From: Alistipes shahii WAL 8301
Lineage (GTDB): Bacteria; Bacteroidota; Bacteroidia; Bacteroidales; Rikenellaceae
Assembly: GCF_025145845.1 (NCBI RefSeq)
Contig: NZ_CP102253.1
Location: 2,294,001 to 2,358,000, forward strand
Length of the DNA: 64,000 bases
Direction: 5' to 3'
Part shown: piece by piece, positions 34,346-43,762 of the stretch
Numbering within the stretch: the stretch's first letter is position 1
Layout: the number at the start of each line of letters is the position of its first letter
Made by a program: the position numbers and the translations under genes
Notes under the pieces: generated by a model
Seen by the model: only the letters and a program-made list of their open reading frames with translations
What the model was told of the DNA's origin: nothing
The model's database searches: none

Positions 34346-36238
34346 ATGGAATATACGATTCTGATTCTGTTGCTTCCGCTGGCGAGTTTCCTCGTGCTGG
34401 GGCTTGCGGGCATGAAGATGCGTCCCGCGGCGGCGGGCGCCGTGGGCACGGCCGTGCTGGCCGTCGTGGCGCTGTTGAGCTATTGGACGGCTTTCGAATA
34501 CTTCTCGGCCGGGCGCGATGCCGCGGGCGTGTTTCCGACGCTGATCCCCTGGAACGCCGTGTGGCTGCCCATCGGCGGTGCGCTGCACATCGACCTGGGC
34601 ATTCTGCTCGACCCGATTTCGGTGATGATGCTCGTGGTGATCTCCACGGTGTCGCTGATGGTCCACATCTACTCGCTGGGCTATATGAAGGGTGAGCGGG
34701 GCTTCCAGCGTTACTATGCCTTTCTGTCGCTCTTCACGATGAGCATGATCGGGCTGGTCGTGGCGACCAACATCTTTCAGATGTACCTCTTCTGGGAGCT
34801 GGTGGGCGTCAGCTCCTACCTGCTGATCGGCTTCTACTATACGAAGAAGGAGGCCGTGGCTGCCTCGAAGAAGGCCTTCATCGTCACGCGCTTCGCCGAC
34901 CTGGGTTTCCTCATCGGTATCCTCGTCTACGGCTATTACGCCGGAACCTTCTCCTTCACGCCCGAGGCGCATGCGCTGGCCGCCGCCGGGACGATGATTC
35001 CGCTGGCGCTGGGACTGATGTTCGTCGGCGGCGCGGGCAAGAGCGCCATGTTCCCGCTGCACATCTGGCTGCCCGACGCCATGGAGGGCCCCACGCCCGT
35101 GTCGGCGCTGATTCATGCCGCCACGATGGTCGTGGCGGGCGTCTACCTCGTAGCGCGAATGTTCCCGCTGTTTATCGGCTATGCGCCCGAGGTGCTGCAT
35201 TGGACGGCCTATATCGGGGCCTTCACGGCGCTGTACGCCGCCGTCGTGGCCTGCGTGCAGAGCGACATCAAGCGTGTGCTGGCGTTCAGCACCATTTCGC
35301 AGATCGGATTCATGCTCGTGGCGCTGGGCGTCTCGACCTCGGCCGACCCGCACGCCGGAGGGCTGGGTTACATGGCCTCGATGTTCCACCTCTTCACCCA
35401 CGCCATGTTCAAGGCCCTGCTGTTCCTCGGCGCGGGGTGCATCATCCATGCCGTGCACTCCAACGAGATGTCGGCCATGGGCGGCCTGCGCCGCTACATG
35501 CCGCTGACCCACTTGACGTTCCTCGTGGCGTGCCTCGCCATCGCGGGGATCTGGCCCTTGAGCGGTTTCTTCTCGAAGGACGAGATCCTGACGGCCTGTT
35601 TCGCCTTCTCACCCGTCATGGGGTGGGTGATGACCGCCATCGCGGGACTTACGGCCTTCTACATGTTCCGGCTCTATTACGGTATTTTCTGGGGCGCGGA
35701 GAACCGCGAACTGCATGCGGCGCACAAGCCGCACGAGGCTCCGCTGACGATGACCCTGCCGCTGGTGTTTCTGGCGGCGGTGACCTGCGTGGCGGGATTC
35801 ATCCCCTTCGGGGAGTTCGTGTCGAGCGACGGCGCGCCCTATGTCATCCATATCGACCGGAGCGTTGCCGCCGTGAGCCTCTGCGTCGCCGCTGCGGCCA
35901 TCGCGCTGGCGACGTGGATGTACGCCCGCGACCGGCAGCCCGTGGCCGACAGGCTGGCCGCGACGTTCAGCGGCCTGCACCGCGCGGCCTATCGCCGGTT
36001 CTACATCGACGAGGTCTACCAGTTCATCACCCACCGGGTGATTTTCGCCTGCATCTCGACGCCCATTGCGTGGTTCGACCGCCATGTGGTCGACGGCTTT
36101 ATGAATCTCCTCGCCTGGGGTGCAAACGGCGCCGCCTGGCTCATCCGCGACATGCAGAGCGGCAGCGTGCAGCGTTACTGCATCTGGTTCCTCGGCGGTG
36201 CGCTGGGCCTCACGATCCTGATTCTTCTAATCTGTTAA
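34346..36238 (+). CDS. nuoL: NADH-quinone oxidoreductase subunit L
   Basis: A 630-residue antiporter-like subunit that pumps protons at the far end of the membrane arm. The core of about fourteen helices includes the conserved glutamate in LFWELVGVSSYLLIGF and the lysine region GKSAMFPLHIWLPDAMEGPTPVSALIHAA. The C-terminal amphipathic lateral helix region is present (about residues 530-630). It is 22 bases after nuoK and 12 bases before nuoM. Confidence 0.96.
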   Translation: MEYTILILLLPLASFLVLGLAGMKMRPAAAGAVGTAVLAVVALLSYWTAFEYFSAGRDAAGVFPTLIPWNAVWLPIGGALHIDLGILLDPISVMMLVVISTVSLMVHIYSLGYMKGERGFQRYYAFLSLFTMSMIGLVVATNIFQMYLFWELVGVSSYLLIGFYYTKKEAVAASKKAFIVTRFADLGFLIGILVYGYYAGTFSFTPEAHALAAAGTMIPLALGLMFVGGAGKSAMFPLHIWLPDAMEGPTPVSALIHAATMVVAGVYLVARMFPLFIGYAPEVLHWTAYIGAFTALYAAVVACVQSDIKRVLAFSTISQIGFMLVALGVSTSADPHAGGLGYMASMFHLFTHAMFKALLFLGAGCIIHAVHSNEMSAMGGLRRYMPLTHLTFLVACLAIAGIWPLSGFFSKDEILTACFAFSPVMGWVMTAIAGLTAFYMFRLYYGIFWGAENRELHAAHKPHEAPLTMTLPLVFLAAVTCVAGFIPFGEFVSSDGAPYVIHIDRSVAAVSLCVAAAAIALATWMYARDRQPVADRLAATFSGLHRAAYRRFYIDEVYQFITHRVIFACISTPIAWFDRHVVDGFMNLLAWGANGAAWLIRDMQSGSVQRYCIWFLGGALGLTILILLIC

Positions 36239-36250
36239 TCCGAACGAGTT

Positions 36251-37735
36251 ATGAATATACTATCTCTGTTTCCCGCCGTTCCGCTCGTGATGATGCTGGG
36301 TCTGTGGCTCTCGAAGTCCACGCGGCAGATTCACACGGTGATGGTCGCAGGCTCTTCGCTGCTCGTGGCGCTGGCCGTCGTGCTCGTGGTGCAGTACCTC
36401 GGGCTGCGCGGCGCGGGCGAGACGGCGCAGATGCTCTTCACCGAAAGCCGCGTCTGGTATGCGCCGCTCAACATCCACTACGCCGTGGGCGTCGACGGCA
36501 TTTCGGTGGCAATGCTCCTGCTGTCGGCCGTCATCGTCTTCACGGGCACGTTCGCCTCGTGGCAGATGAAGACCGACGTCAAAGCCTACTTCCTCTGGTT
36601 CTGCCTGTTGAGCGTGGGGGTGTTCGGGTTCTTCATTTCGGTCGACCTCTTCACGATGTTCCTGTTCTACGAGGTGGCGCTGATCCCGATGTACCTGCTG
36701 ATCGGCGTCTGGGGCAGCGGGCGCAAGGAATACGCCGCCATGAAACTGACGCTGATGCTCATGGGCGGTTCGGCGTTGCTGCTGATCGGCATTCTGGGCA
36801 TCTACTTCGGTGCGGGCGCCACGACGATGAACATTCAGGAGATCGCCGCGCTGAACAACATTCCCGTTGCCCAGCAGCGCATCTGGTTCCCGCTGGTGTT
36901 CGTGGGTTTCGGCGTGCTGGGCGCGCTGTTCCCGTTCCATACGTGGAGCCCCGACGGCCACGCCTCGGCCCCGACGGCCGTGTCGATGCTCCACGCCGGG
37001 GTGCTGATGAAGCTGGGCGGATACGGCTGTTTCCGGGTTGCTATGTATCTTTTACCCGAAGCGGCGCATGAATTGAGCTGGGTATTTATCATCCTGACAA
37101 CGATTTCCGTCGTCTACGGCGCCTTCTCGGCCTGCGTGCAGACCGACCTCAAGTACATCAACGCCTACTCCTCGGTGTCGCACTGCGGACTGGTGTTGTT
37201 CGCCGTTTTGATGATGAACACCACGGCCGGTACGGGCGCCGTGCTCCAGATGTTGAGCCACGGCCTGATGACGGCCCTCTTCTTCGCGCTGATCGGCATG
37301 ATCTACGGCCGCACCCACACGCGGGACATCCGCCAGCTGGGCGGGCTGATGAAGGTGATGCCGTTCCTCGCGGTCGGGTATGTGATCGCGGGTCTGGCCA
37401 ACCTCGGGCTGCCGGGCCTGAGCGGCTTCGTGGCCGAAATGACCATCTTCAACGGCGCGTTTATGAACGCCGACACGTTCCACCGCGTGGTGACCGTCAT
37501 CGCCTGCACGTCGATCGTCATCACGGCGGTCTACATCCTGCGCGTCGTCGGGAAAATCCTTTACGACACGTGCGACAATCCCGAACACCTGAAGCTTTCG
37601 GACGCCACGTGGGACGAGCGGCTGTCGGTCGTTTGCCTCGTCGTCGCCATCGCCGGCATGGGGCTGGCGCCGCTGTGGGTGAGCGACATGATCCGCGGCA
37701 GCGTCGCGGAGATCATTGCACATATTTTGAGTTAA
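36251..37735 (+). CDS. nuoM: NADH-quinone oxidoreductase subunit M
   Basis: A 494-residue antiporter-like proton-pumping subunit. Key features are the conserved glutamate in FLFYEVALIPMYLLIGVWG and the segment FPFHTWSPDGHASAPTAVSM. About fourteen membrane helices are visible. It is spaced six bases from nuoN. Length and motif order are normal. Confidence 0.96.
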   Translation: MNILSLFPAVPLVMMLGLWLSKSTRQIHTVMVAGSSLLVALAVVLVVQYLGLRGAGETAQMLFTESRVWYAPLNIHYAVGVDGISVAMLLLSAVIVFTGTFASWQMKTDVKAYFLWFCLLSVGVFGFFISVDLFTMFLFYEVALIPMYLLIGVWGSGRKEYAAMKLTLMLMGGSALLLIGILGIYFGAGATTMNIQEIAALNNIPVAQQRIWFPLVFVGFGVLGALFPFHTWSPDGHASAPTAVSMLHAGVLMKLGGYGCFRVAMYLLPEAAHELSWVFIILTTISVVYGAFSACVQTDLKYINAYSSVSHCGLVLFAVLMMNTTAGTGAVLQMLSHGLMTALFFALIGMIYGRTHTRDIRQLGGLMKVMPFLAVGYVIAGLANLGLPGLSGFVAEMTIFNGAFMNADTFHRVVTVIACTSIVITAVYILRVVGKILYDTCDNPEHLKLSDATWDERLSVVCLVVAIAGMGLAPLWVSDMIRGSVAEIIAHILS

Positions 37736-37741
37736 GCGACT

Positions 37742-39169
37742 ATGGATTACACCTCGATATTTACGCTGATGCGGGCCGAAGTGACCCTCACGGCGATTCT
37801 CGTCTTCGTGTTCCTCTACGACCTCATGGCCGGGGAGCGCGCACGCCGCCGCTTTTCGGCCGTGGTCTGCTGCCTGATGGTCGTGCAGGTGGTTGTGAAC
37901 CTTGTTCCGGCTGCGGGGGGCGAACTCTTCGGCGGCATGTTCTGCCATACGCCGATGGACGGCATCGTCAAAAGCATGCTCTCCGTCGGGGCGCTGATCG
38001 TCTTCATGCAGTCCGACACGTGGCTGCGCCGCGAGGACACGCGCCACAAGCAGGGCGAATTCTACATCCTGACCCTCTCGACGCTGCTGGGCATGTATTT
38101 TATGATCGGCGCGGGCAACTTCCTGCTGTTCTTCATCGGTCTGGAGCTGGCTTCGGTCCCGATGGCCTGTCTGGTGGCCTTCGACAAATACAAACGCTAT
38201 TCGGCCGAGGCGGGGGCCAAATACATCCTCTGCGCGCTGTTCTCGAGCGGACTGATGCTCTACGGCATCTCGTTCCTCTACGGAACGACCGGGACGCTCT
38301 ATTTCGGCGACATGGCCGCCCGCATCGACGGTTCGCCGTTGCTGGTGATGGCCCTGGTCTTCTTCCTCTCGGGGCTCGGCTTCAAGATTTCGCTCGTGCC
38401 CTTCCACCTCTGGACGGCGGACGCCTACCAGGGCGCGCCGACGAACGTGACCGCCTATCTTTCGGTGGTCTCGAAGGGCGCTGCGGCGTTCGTGCTGCTG
38501 ACGGTGCTCGTGAAGGTGTTCGCCCCGATGACCGAACAGTGGCAGACGCTGCTCTGGATCGTGACGGTGTCGAGCATCACCGTTGCGAACCTCTTCGCCA
38601 TCCGGCAGAAGGACCTCAAGCGTTTCATGGCCTTCTCGTCCATCTCGCAGGCCGGATACATCATGCTGGCCGTCATCGGCGGCAGCGCCATCGGCATGAC
38701 CTCGCTGGTCTTTTACGTGCTGGTCTACATGGCCGCCAACCTCGCGGTGTTCGGCGTGCTGTCCGCCGTCGAGCAGCACAGCGGCGGCAGGGTCTCGCTG
38801 GAGGACTACAACGGGTTTTCCCGCACTAATCCCCGCCTGGCGCTGCTGATGACCCTGGCGTTGTTCTCGCTGGCGGGAATCCCGCCCTTCGCCGGGTTCT
38901 TCTCGAAATTCTTCGTCTTCGCCGCGGCTTTCAGTGGCGGATTCCACCTGCTGGTCTTCATCGCGCTGGTCAACACGGTCGTGTCGCTCTATTACTACCT
39001 GTTGATCGTCAAGGCGATGTACATTATGCCCGGCGACGCGCCGATCGCGGCGTTCCGCAGCGACCGTTACACGCGCGTCAGCCTCGCGCTCTGCATGGCA
39101 GGCGTCCTGCTGCTGGGCATCGTCAGCGCGGTTTACGACGGCATCAACGCCTTTGCGTTCGGGCTTTGA
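37742..39169 (+). CDS. nuoN: NADH-quinone oxidoreductase subunit N
   Basis: A 475-residue antiporter-like subunit, last gene of the operon. Motifs include FFIGLELASVPMACLVAF with the conserved glutamate and KISLVPFHLWTADAYQGAPTNVT with the lysine region (shown here as two short pieces in the helices at about 130-150 and 215-235). It is followed by a clear terminator at 39187-39221, closing the eleven-subunit complex I (A, B, C, D, H to N). Confidence 0.96.
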   Translation: MDYTSIFTLMRAEVTLTAILVFVFLYDLMAGERARRRFSAVVCCLMVVQVVVNLVPAAGGELFGGMFCHTPMDGIVKSMLSVGALIVFMQSDTWLRREDTRHKQGEFYILTLSTLLGMYFMIGAGNFLLFFIGLELASVPMACLVAFDKYKRYSAEAGAKYILCALFSSGLMLYGISFLYGTTGTLYFGDMAARIDGSPLLVMALVFFLSGLGFKISLVPFHLWTADAYQGAPTNVTAYLSVVSKGAAAFVLLTVLVKVFAPMTEQWQTLLWIVTVSSITVANLFAIRQKDLKRFMAFSSISQAGYIMLAVIGGSAIGMTSLVFYVLVYMAANLAVFGVLSAVEQHSGGRVSLEDYNGFSRTNPRLALLMTLALFSLAGIPPFAGFFSKFFVFAAAFSGGFHLLVFIALVNTVVSLYYYLLIVKAMYIMPGDAPIAAFRSDRYTRVSLALCMAGVLLLGIVSAVYDGINAFAFGL

Positions 39170-39186
39170 CCCGGCGGGATATGCAG

Positions 39187-39221
39187 ATGCGGGGCGCGGG
39201 AGACCGTGCCCCGCATTTTTT
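39187..39221 (+). terminator. Intrinsic terminator of the nuo operon
   Basis: A nine-base stem (ATGCGGGGC at 39187-39195 with its complement at 39208-39216) followed by six T. Confidence 0.85.
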
Positions 39222-39265
39222 CGTGCGGGTGCGATTGGGGTTTGCGGGCCTGCCGCCGGGGTGCG

Positions 39266-39739
39266 TTATCGCCGCTTTTCCAGGGCGAGCAGCCGTTCCT
39301 TGATGTCGAGCCCTCCGGCGTAGCCCGTGAGCTTGCCGTCGTAACCCAGGACGCGGTGGCAGGGAATGACGATGACGATGGGGTTGCGGTTGTTGGCCAT
39401 GCCGACGGCGCGGAACGATTTGTTGTGGCCGATCTGCATGGCGATATGTCCGTAGGTGCGGGTTTCGCCGTAGGGGATGGTTTGCAACGCCTGCCAGACA
39501 GATTGCTGGAAGGGCGTTCCGGCGGGTGCGAGCGGCAGCGAGAAGTCGCGGCGCGTGCCGGCGAAATACTCCCGGAGCTGCGCCGCCGCCTTCAGCAGCA
39601 GGGGTGTGGCGGCGGTTTCGGGGACGGCCGCGGAGCCTTCCGGAACTGTCGTGCCGAAACGGATCTGCGTCACAGCCTCGCCCGTAGCCGTGATCGTCAC
39701 GGGGCCGACGGGCGTTTCGTGTTGCAATGTGTACGTCAT
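39266..39739 (-). CDS. ogt: Methylated-DNA--protein-cysteine methyltransferase
   Basis: Repairs O6-methylguanine by transferring the methyl group to its own cysteine. It has 157 residues; the acceptor Cys127 is in the canonical IPCHRV box and the winged-helix region (PFQQSVWQALQTIPYGETRTYG) precedes it. It has no Ada N-terminal domain, so it is an Ogt-type enzyme. Its start overlaps the stop of the DPP4 gene by four bases, so both are cotranscribed, an operon without obvious functional logic. Confidence 0.95.
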   Translation of the reverse strand: MTYTLQHETPVGPVTITATGEAVTQIRFGTTVPEGSAAVPETAATPLLLKAAAQLREYFAGTRRDFSLPLAPAGTPFQQSVWQALQTIPYGETRTYGHIAMQIGHNKSFRAVGMANNRNPIVIVIPCHRVLGYDGKLTGYAGGLDIKERLLALEKRR

Positions 39740-41871
39740 AAATTCTTCAGAGTGTAGTCGATCATCTTTTGTCTTATGTGTGCCGTTGCGTCGGGCAACA
39801 TCGAATGGTTCTGGTCGGGGTACACCATCATGTCGTACTGTTTGCCGGCGCGGTTGAGCGCCCGGGTCATCTCGACGGTGTTCTGGAAATGGACGTTATC
39901 GTCGGCCGTGCCGTGGATGATCAGCAGCCGCGTGCGCCGGTCGTCGAGCATCCGCGCGAAATTGATCGGCGAATTGTCGTCGTAGCCTGCGGCGTTGTAC
40001 TGCGGAAGGTTGTTGTAGATCTCGGTGTAGATCGTGTCGTAATAACGCCACGAGGTGACGGGAGCCACGGCGATGGCCATTTTGAACAGCCCGAGGCCCT
40101 TCATCGCACAGCTCAGGGCCATGAATCCGCCGTAGGACCAGCCGTAGATGCCGATGCGCGCAGGGTCGATCCAGGGCTGCGCCGCCATGTGGCGGGCGGT
40201 CGAAAGCTGGTCCTCGACCTCCAGCGCCCCCAGGCGTCCGTAGGTGAGTTTCTTGAACTTTTCGCCCCGGAATCCCGTGCCGCGGCCGTCGGCGCAGACC
40301 ACGATGTAGCCTTTGTCGGCGAGGGCGTCCTCCCAGTCCAGCGACCAGCGGTCGCGCACGGACTGCGAGCCGGGACCCGAATACTGGGTCAGCAATACGG
40401 GGTAACGCTGCGAGGGATCGAAGCCGCGGGGCTTGACCATATAGGCGTTGAGCGTGTCGCCGCGCTCGGTCGTGAAGGTGAAGAACTCCTTCACGGGGCG
40501 GTCGGCGGCGGCCAGTTCTTCGCGCAGGCGGCGACTGTCGGCCAGCGTGCGGACGGGTTTCCCGGCGGCGTCGCAGACCTCCGTGACGTTGGGGGTCGAG
40601 GCGTTGGAAAAGGTGGTGATGAAGTATTTCATCCCGGCGCTCGGGGCTGCGGTGTAGTAGCCCTCGCCCGTGGTGAGACGCTGTTTGTCCTTGCCGTCGA
40701 GGCGCACGCTGTACAGGTTGCGGCGCAGCGGCGAGGTCTCGGTCGAGAGGAACCACACGCGCCTGCCGTCGGTTCCCACGAGCTGGGTCACCTCCCACGG
40801 GCCTTTGGTCACCTGTTCGAGGATGCCCCGGCGGAGGCTGTACAGGTAGAGGTGCATGAAGCCCGTGTGGCTCTCCTGCTGCACGAGGAAACGGTCGCGG
40901 TCGACGAAGGTCACGGTCCCGTCGTCCACGCGCTCGACATATTGCTGCGCCCGCTCCTCGTAGACCGTGCGCTGCGCTCCGTGGGGTTCGCAGACGATCA
41001 TCTCGAAGGTGTTCTGGCGGCGGTTGAGGCGGTAGTACCACGGCCGTCCGTCGGGCGTCCAGCCGATGCGGGGAATGTACTGGTCGGTCTCCTCGCCCGT
41101 GTCGATGCGCTCCCTGGCGCCGGTCTCGAGGTCGGCGATCCAGAGCTGGACCACGGAGTTGCGCTCCCCGGCCTTGGGGTATTTGAATGAATAGGCCCTG
41201 TTGTAGAGTTTGCCGTCGAAGCGCATCATCTCCATCAGCGGCACTTCGCTCTCGTCGAAACGCAGGTAGGCGATGCGGCGGCTGTCGGGCGAGAAGGCGT
41301 AGGCCCGCGTTGCGCCGAACTCCTCCTCGTAGACCCAGTCGGTCGTGCCGTTGATCACCTCGTTCCACGCCCCGTCGTCGGTGATGCGGCGCGTGGTCTG
41401 GGAGGCGATGTCGTAGACGTAGAGATCGTTGCGGTCCGAGTAGGCGATCTTCTGCCCGTCGGGCGAGAAGGAGGCGTCGCGCGGCGCTTCGGCGTCGCGC
41501 AGGACGGGGCGCACGGCGTTGTCGCGCACGAGTGAATAGCTGGTGGTGTACGAATGGCGGTAGATCGGCTTGCGGCCCGAGGCAATGAGGATCGACCGCT
41601 CGTCGGGCGAGAAGGCGTAGTCGGTGATGACGAGGTTCGGCGCGGGCGCGGGGAGCATGCTCTCGCCGGGAGCCGCGGAGGCGTAGCTGTAACGGACGAT
41701 GTCGTTCGATTCGAGCGTGGTGTAGTGTTCGCCGTCGGCCATCGAGCGGATGCCGCGCACCGATTCGTTCAGCCCCCGCAGCCGGGCGATTTCGGCGTAT
41801 TCGTTCTGGGCGCGGACGCTGCCCGTCAGGAGCGCCGCTGCGGTTATTAGCGGGAAAAGAATGGTTTTCAA
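39736..41871 (-). CDS. Dipeptidyl peptidase IV (S9B family)
   Basis: Exported serine exopeptidase releasing X-Pro dipeptides, 711 residues. The signal peptide is MKTILFPLITAAALLTGSVRA. Residues about 40-450 form the beta-propeller, including the DWVYEEEF glutamate loop that binds the substrate N-terminus. The catalytic serine is in GWSYGGF, the aspartate in GTADDNVHF and the histidine in QNHSML near the C-terminus. All are intact. With the prolyl oligopeptidase at the window start, it points to protein fermentation. It precedes ogt in an operon. Upstream is the third copy of the dispersed repeat. Confidence 0.95.
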   Translation of the reverse strand: MKTILFPLITAAALLTGSVRAQNEYAEIARLRGLNESVRGIRSMADGEHYTTLESNDIVRYSYASAAPGESMLPAPAPNLVITDYAFSPDERSILIASGRKPIYRHSYTTSYSLVRDNAVRPVLRDAEAPRDASFSPDGQKIAYSDRNDLYVYDIASQTTRRITDDGAWNEVINGTTDWVYEEEFGATRAYAFSPDSRRIAYLRFDESEVPLMEMMRFDGKLYNRAYSFKYPKAGERNSVVQLWIADLETGARERIDTGEETDQYIPRIGWTPDGRPWYYRLNRRQNTFEMIVCEPHGAQRTVYEERAQQYVERVDDGTVTFVDRDRFLVQQESHTGFMHLYLYSLRRGILEQVTKGPWEVTQLVGTDGRRVWFLSTETSPLRRNLYSVRLDGKDKQRLTTGEGYYTAAPSAGMKYFITTFSNASTPNVTEVCDAAGKPVRTLADSRRLREELAAADRPVKEFFTFTTERGDTLNAYMVKPRGFDPSQRYPVLLTQYSGPGSQSVRDRWSLDWEDALADKGYIVVCADGRGTGFRGEKFKKLTYGRLGALEVEDQLSTARHMAAQPWIDPARIGIYGWSYGGFMALSCAMKGLGLFKMAIAVAPVTSWRYYDTIYTEIYNNLPQYNAAGYDDNSPINFARMLDDRRTRLLIIHGTADDNVHFQNTVEMTRALNRAGKQYDMMVYPDQNHSMLPDATAHIRQKMIDYTLKNL

Positions 41872-41923
41872 GAGAAAATGACGTGTTGAAAGTTGTGTTC
41901 GATGCGTGGGGCGCGGTACGGCA

Positions 41924-42014
41924 AGTTCCCTCCGGGGGAGGGGTTCGGGGAAGGGCCGGATTTACGGCGTGCCGCTAAAGCGGCGATCATGTGCCGCAAC
42001 GGCCGTTGCGGCAC
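41924..42014 (+). repeat. Dispersed bipartite hairpin repeat, copy 3, plus palindrome
   Basis: A CCCTCC/GGAGGG core (about 41928-41943), a GGGG-containing spacer and a GCCGCT..AGCGGC hairpin (41971-41984) repeat the order of copies 1 and 2. Directly after it lies a perfect 24-base palindrome at 41991-42014 (half-site GTGCCGCAACGG). It occupies the gap between two minus-strand genes. Confidence 0.7.
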
Positions 42015-42058
42015 GCGGGACCCGGTGAAAATCGGAAGCCCCTCCCGTGTTCGGCCCG

Positions 42059-42745
42059 TTAAATGTCCTCTACGTCGAAGTCGTAGCCGAGGCGTTTGCC
42101 CGTCACGAACTTCGAGTTGTCCATCTTGGTGTTGAACTGGTCCACCGTCACGCGTTTGTTCTCTTCGTAGGGCGGCATCAGCAGGTCGAAGTTCAGCGCG
42201 AAGCCGATCGCCGATTCGAGAATCGCGACCAGCGCCTCCTGGCCGATCTCCGACTTGCCGAAATCCATCGCCCGCATCGAGTTCTGCTGCTTGCCTTCGG
42301 CGAAGTAGCGGCGTTCGCGGTTGATGAAGATGCGGCCGATCAGGTAGCCTTCGTCGGCGTTGCGGTTGAATTTGAACGAGTCGGACAGGAAGTTGTAGAT
42401 GTTGATAAGTCCGCAGTAGGAGTTGTCGCGGTCGGCCTGCACGTAGGGGTTTTGCCAGATGAGGTGGTCGGAGCCGAACTCGAAGACGTCGGTGTGCATC
42501 TGGAAGATCAGGATGTCGTTGGCTACCTGCAACTGGGCCTCGAACTTGCCGCGGTCGCGGTATTCGAGCCTCACGCGGCGGTCGAGTTTGCCGTCCAGTT
42601 CGTCGTCCATCTCCGAGGCCATCTCCAGTAGCGTCTCCTTCAGGGAGTTGAACGCTCTGAAGGTGTTGTCGAAAACCCGTTGTTTGAGTGTCGACTTGCG
42701 GATGATGGTGTCGAGAATCTGTGCTCTCAGCGGGGTTGTTTCCAT
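42059..42745 (-). CDS. Conserved hypothetical protein
   Basis: A 228-residue soluble protein without signal peptide or membrane segment. The N-terminal third looks helical (RVFDNTFRAFNSLKETLLEMASEM), the middle is beta-rich and aromatic (HTDVFEFGSDHLIWQNPY). I do not recognise a characterised domain, although proteins of this type seem widespread in Bacteroidetes. It starts 12 bases after the stop of the glucosaminidase gene on the same strand, so they likely share a transcript, and a cell-envelope connection is possible. Function unknown. Confidence 0.8.
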   Translation of the reverse strand: METTPLRAQILDTIIRKSTLKQRVFDNTFRAFNSLKETLLEMASEMDDELDGKLDRRVRLEYRDRGKFEAQLQVANDILIFQMHTDVFEFGSDHLIWQNPYVQADRDNSYCGLINIYNFLSDSFKFNRNADEGYLIGRIFINRERRYFAEGKQQNSMRAMDFGKSEIGQEALVAILESAIGFALNFDLLMPPYEENKRVTVDQFNTKMDNSKFVTGKRLGYDFDVEDI

Positions 42746-42757
42746 GGTATGTAGGTT

Positions 42758-43762
42758 TTATTTTATGCGTATTTCGCGTCCTGCGGCCAGCTCCTCGTCC
42801 TTGCGGAGCTTGTTGAGTTTCTCGATCGACCGCGTGCGGATGGCGTAGGACTGGCCCACGGAGTAGGCCGTTTCGCCCTGGCGGCAGATGTGGTGCCGGG
42901 AGTTGCCCTCCCAGCGTTTCCGCTTGCGTTCGATGTAGACCGCCTCGCCCGGCACCGGCTGGGCCTTCTTGTCCTTCAGATCGTTGAATTTGCGCAGGTT
43001 GCGCGGCGAGAGGCGGAACTTCCGCCCGATGTTCTCGAACGTGTCGTTCTCCTTGGCCAGCACGTAGTGCACGCCGTTGGTGACGTAGACGTTGTAACCC
43101 TGGTGGGCGTTGATCGTCACGCGGTAGTTGTCCGGGTCGACGGCCCCCTCGGTCCGGGCCAGTTCCTCCACGCTGCTCTGCGACGAGAACCACTCTTCGG
43201 GGTCGCGTTTCAGGCCGTAGCGCGAGGCGTAGAGCCGTGCGCCGTCGGGCCGGTCGAGCAGGAAGAGCTGGTTCTCCTCGATGATGCGGATGAGCCGCTG
43301 CGCGTAGTCGGGGGCCGTGGCGTAGCCCGCGGCCTTGAGACCCCGCGCCCAGCTCTTGTAATCGTCGGAGGAGTAGGCGAACAGCGAGTCGTAGCGGGGC
43401 TGCGAGTCGAGGAATTCGGCGTGGTCCCGGTACGACGCCTCGACCGAGGGGTAGGAGCGGAAGCATTCGCCCTTGGCGTCGTCGTCGTGGTAGACCTTGT
43501 CGCCCGTCCAGTTGCGTTTGCACTTGATGCCGAAGTGGTTGTTCGACTTCATCGACAGCAGGCTGTTGCCGCAGTCCGATTCGAGGATTCCCTGCGCCAT
43601 GGTGATGCTCGCGGGGATTCCGTAGCGCTCCATGTGGGCGATGGCGATGGGCATGTAGCGGCTGATGTACTCTTCGCGCGTCTGGCGCACCTGCGCCCCG
43701 AGCTGCACGGAGATGCAGAGGAGGATTCCGGAGAGGAGTATTGCTTTTTTGGAAAAAGTCAT
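42758..43762 (-). CDS. Peptidoglycan glucosaminidase (GH73-like) with LysM repeats
   Basis: Exported peptidoglycan hydrolase, 334 residues. A signal peptide (MTFSKKAILLSGILLCISVQLGAQ) precedes a glucosaminidase domain (about residues 30-170) with the putative catalytic glutamate in AQGILESDCGNS and the SNNHFGIKCK motif. Two LysM-like units follow: one near residues 225-265 (GVHYVLAKENDTFENIGRKF) and one at the C-terminus (HICRQGETAYSVGQSYAI). It probably acts in cell division or envelope remodelling. It is upstream of the 42059 hypothetical gene and diverges from DUF4254 across overlapping promoters. Confidence 0.9.
   Translation of the reverse strand: MTFSKKAILLSGILLCISVQLGAQVRQTREEYISRYMPIAIAHMERYGIPASITMAQGILESDCGNSLLSMKSNNHFGIKCKRNWTGDKVYHDDDAKGECFRSYPSVEASYRDHAEFLDSQPRYDSLFAYSSDDYKSWARGLKAAGYATAPDYAQRLIRIIEENQLFLLDRPDGARLYASRYGLKRDPEEWFSSQSSVEELARTEGAVDPDNYRVTINAHQGYNVYVTNGVHYVLAKENDTFENIGRKFRLSPRNLRKFNDLKDKKAQPVPGEAVYIERKRKRWEGNSRHHICRQGETAYSVGQSYAIRTRSIEKLNKLRKDEELAAGREIRIK

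Noticed and set aside
41868..43523. A 551-codon frame over the hypothetical and glucosaminidase genes
   Set aside because: It is an out-of-frame shadow; the 228- and 334-residue proteins in other frames have proper starts, a signal peptide and motifs.
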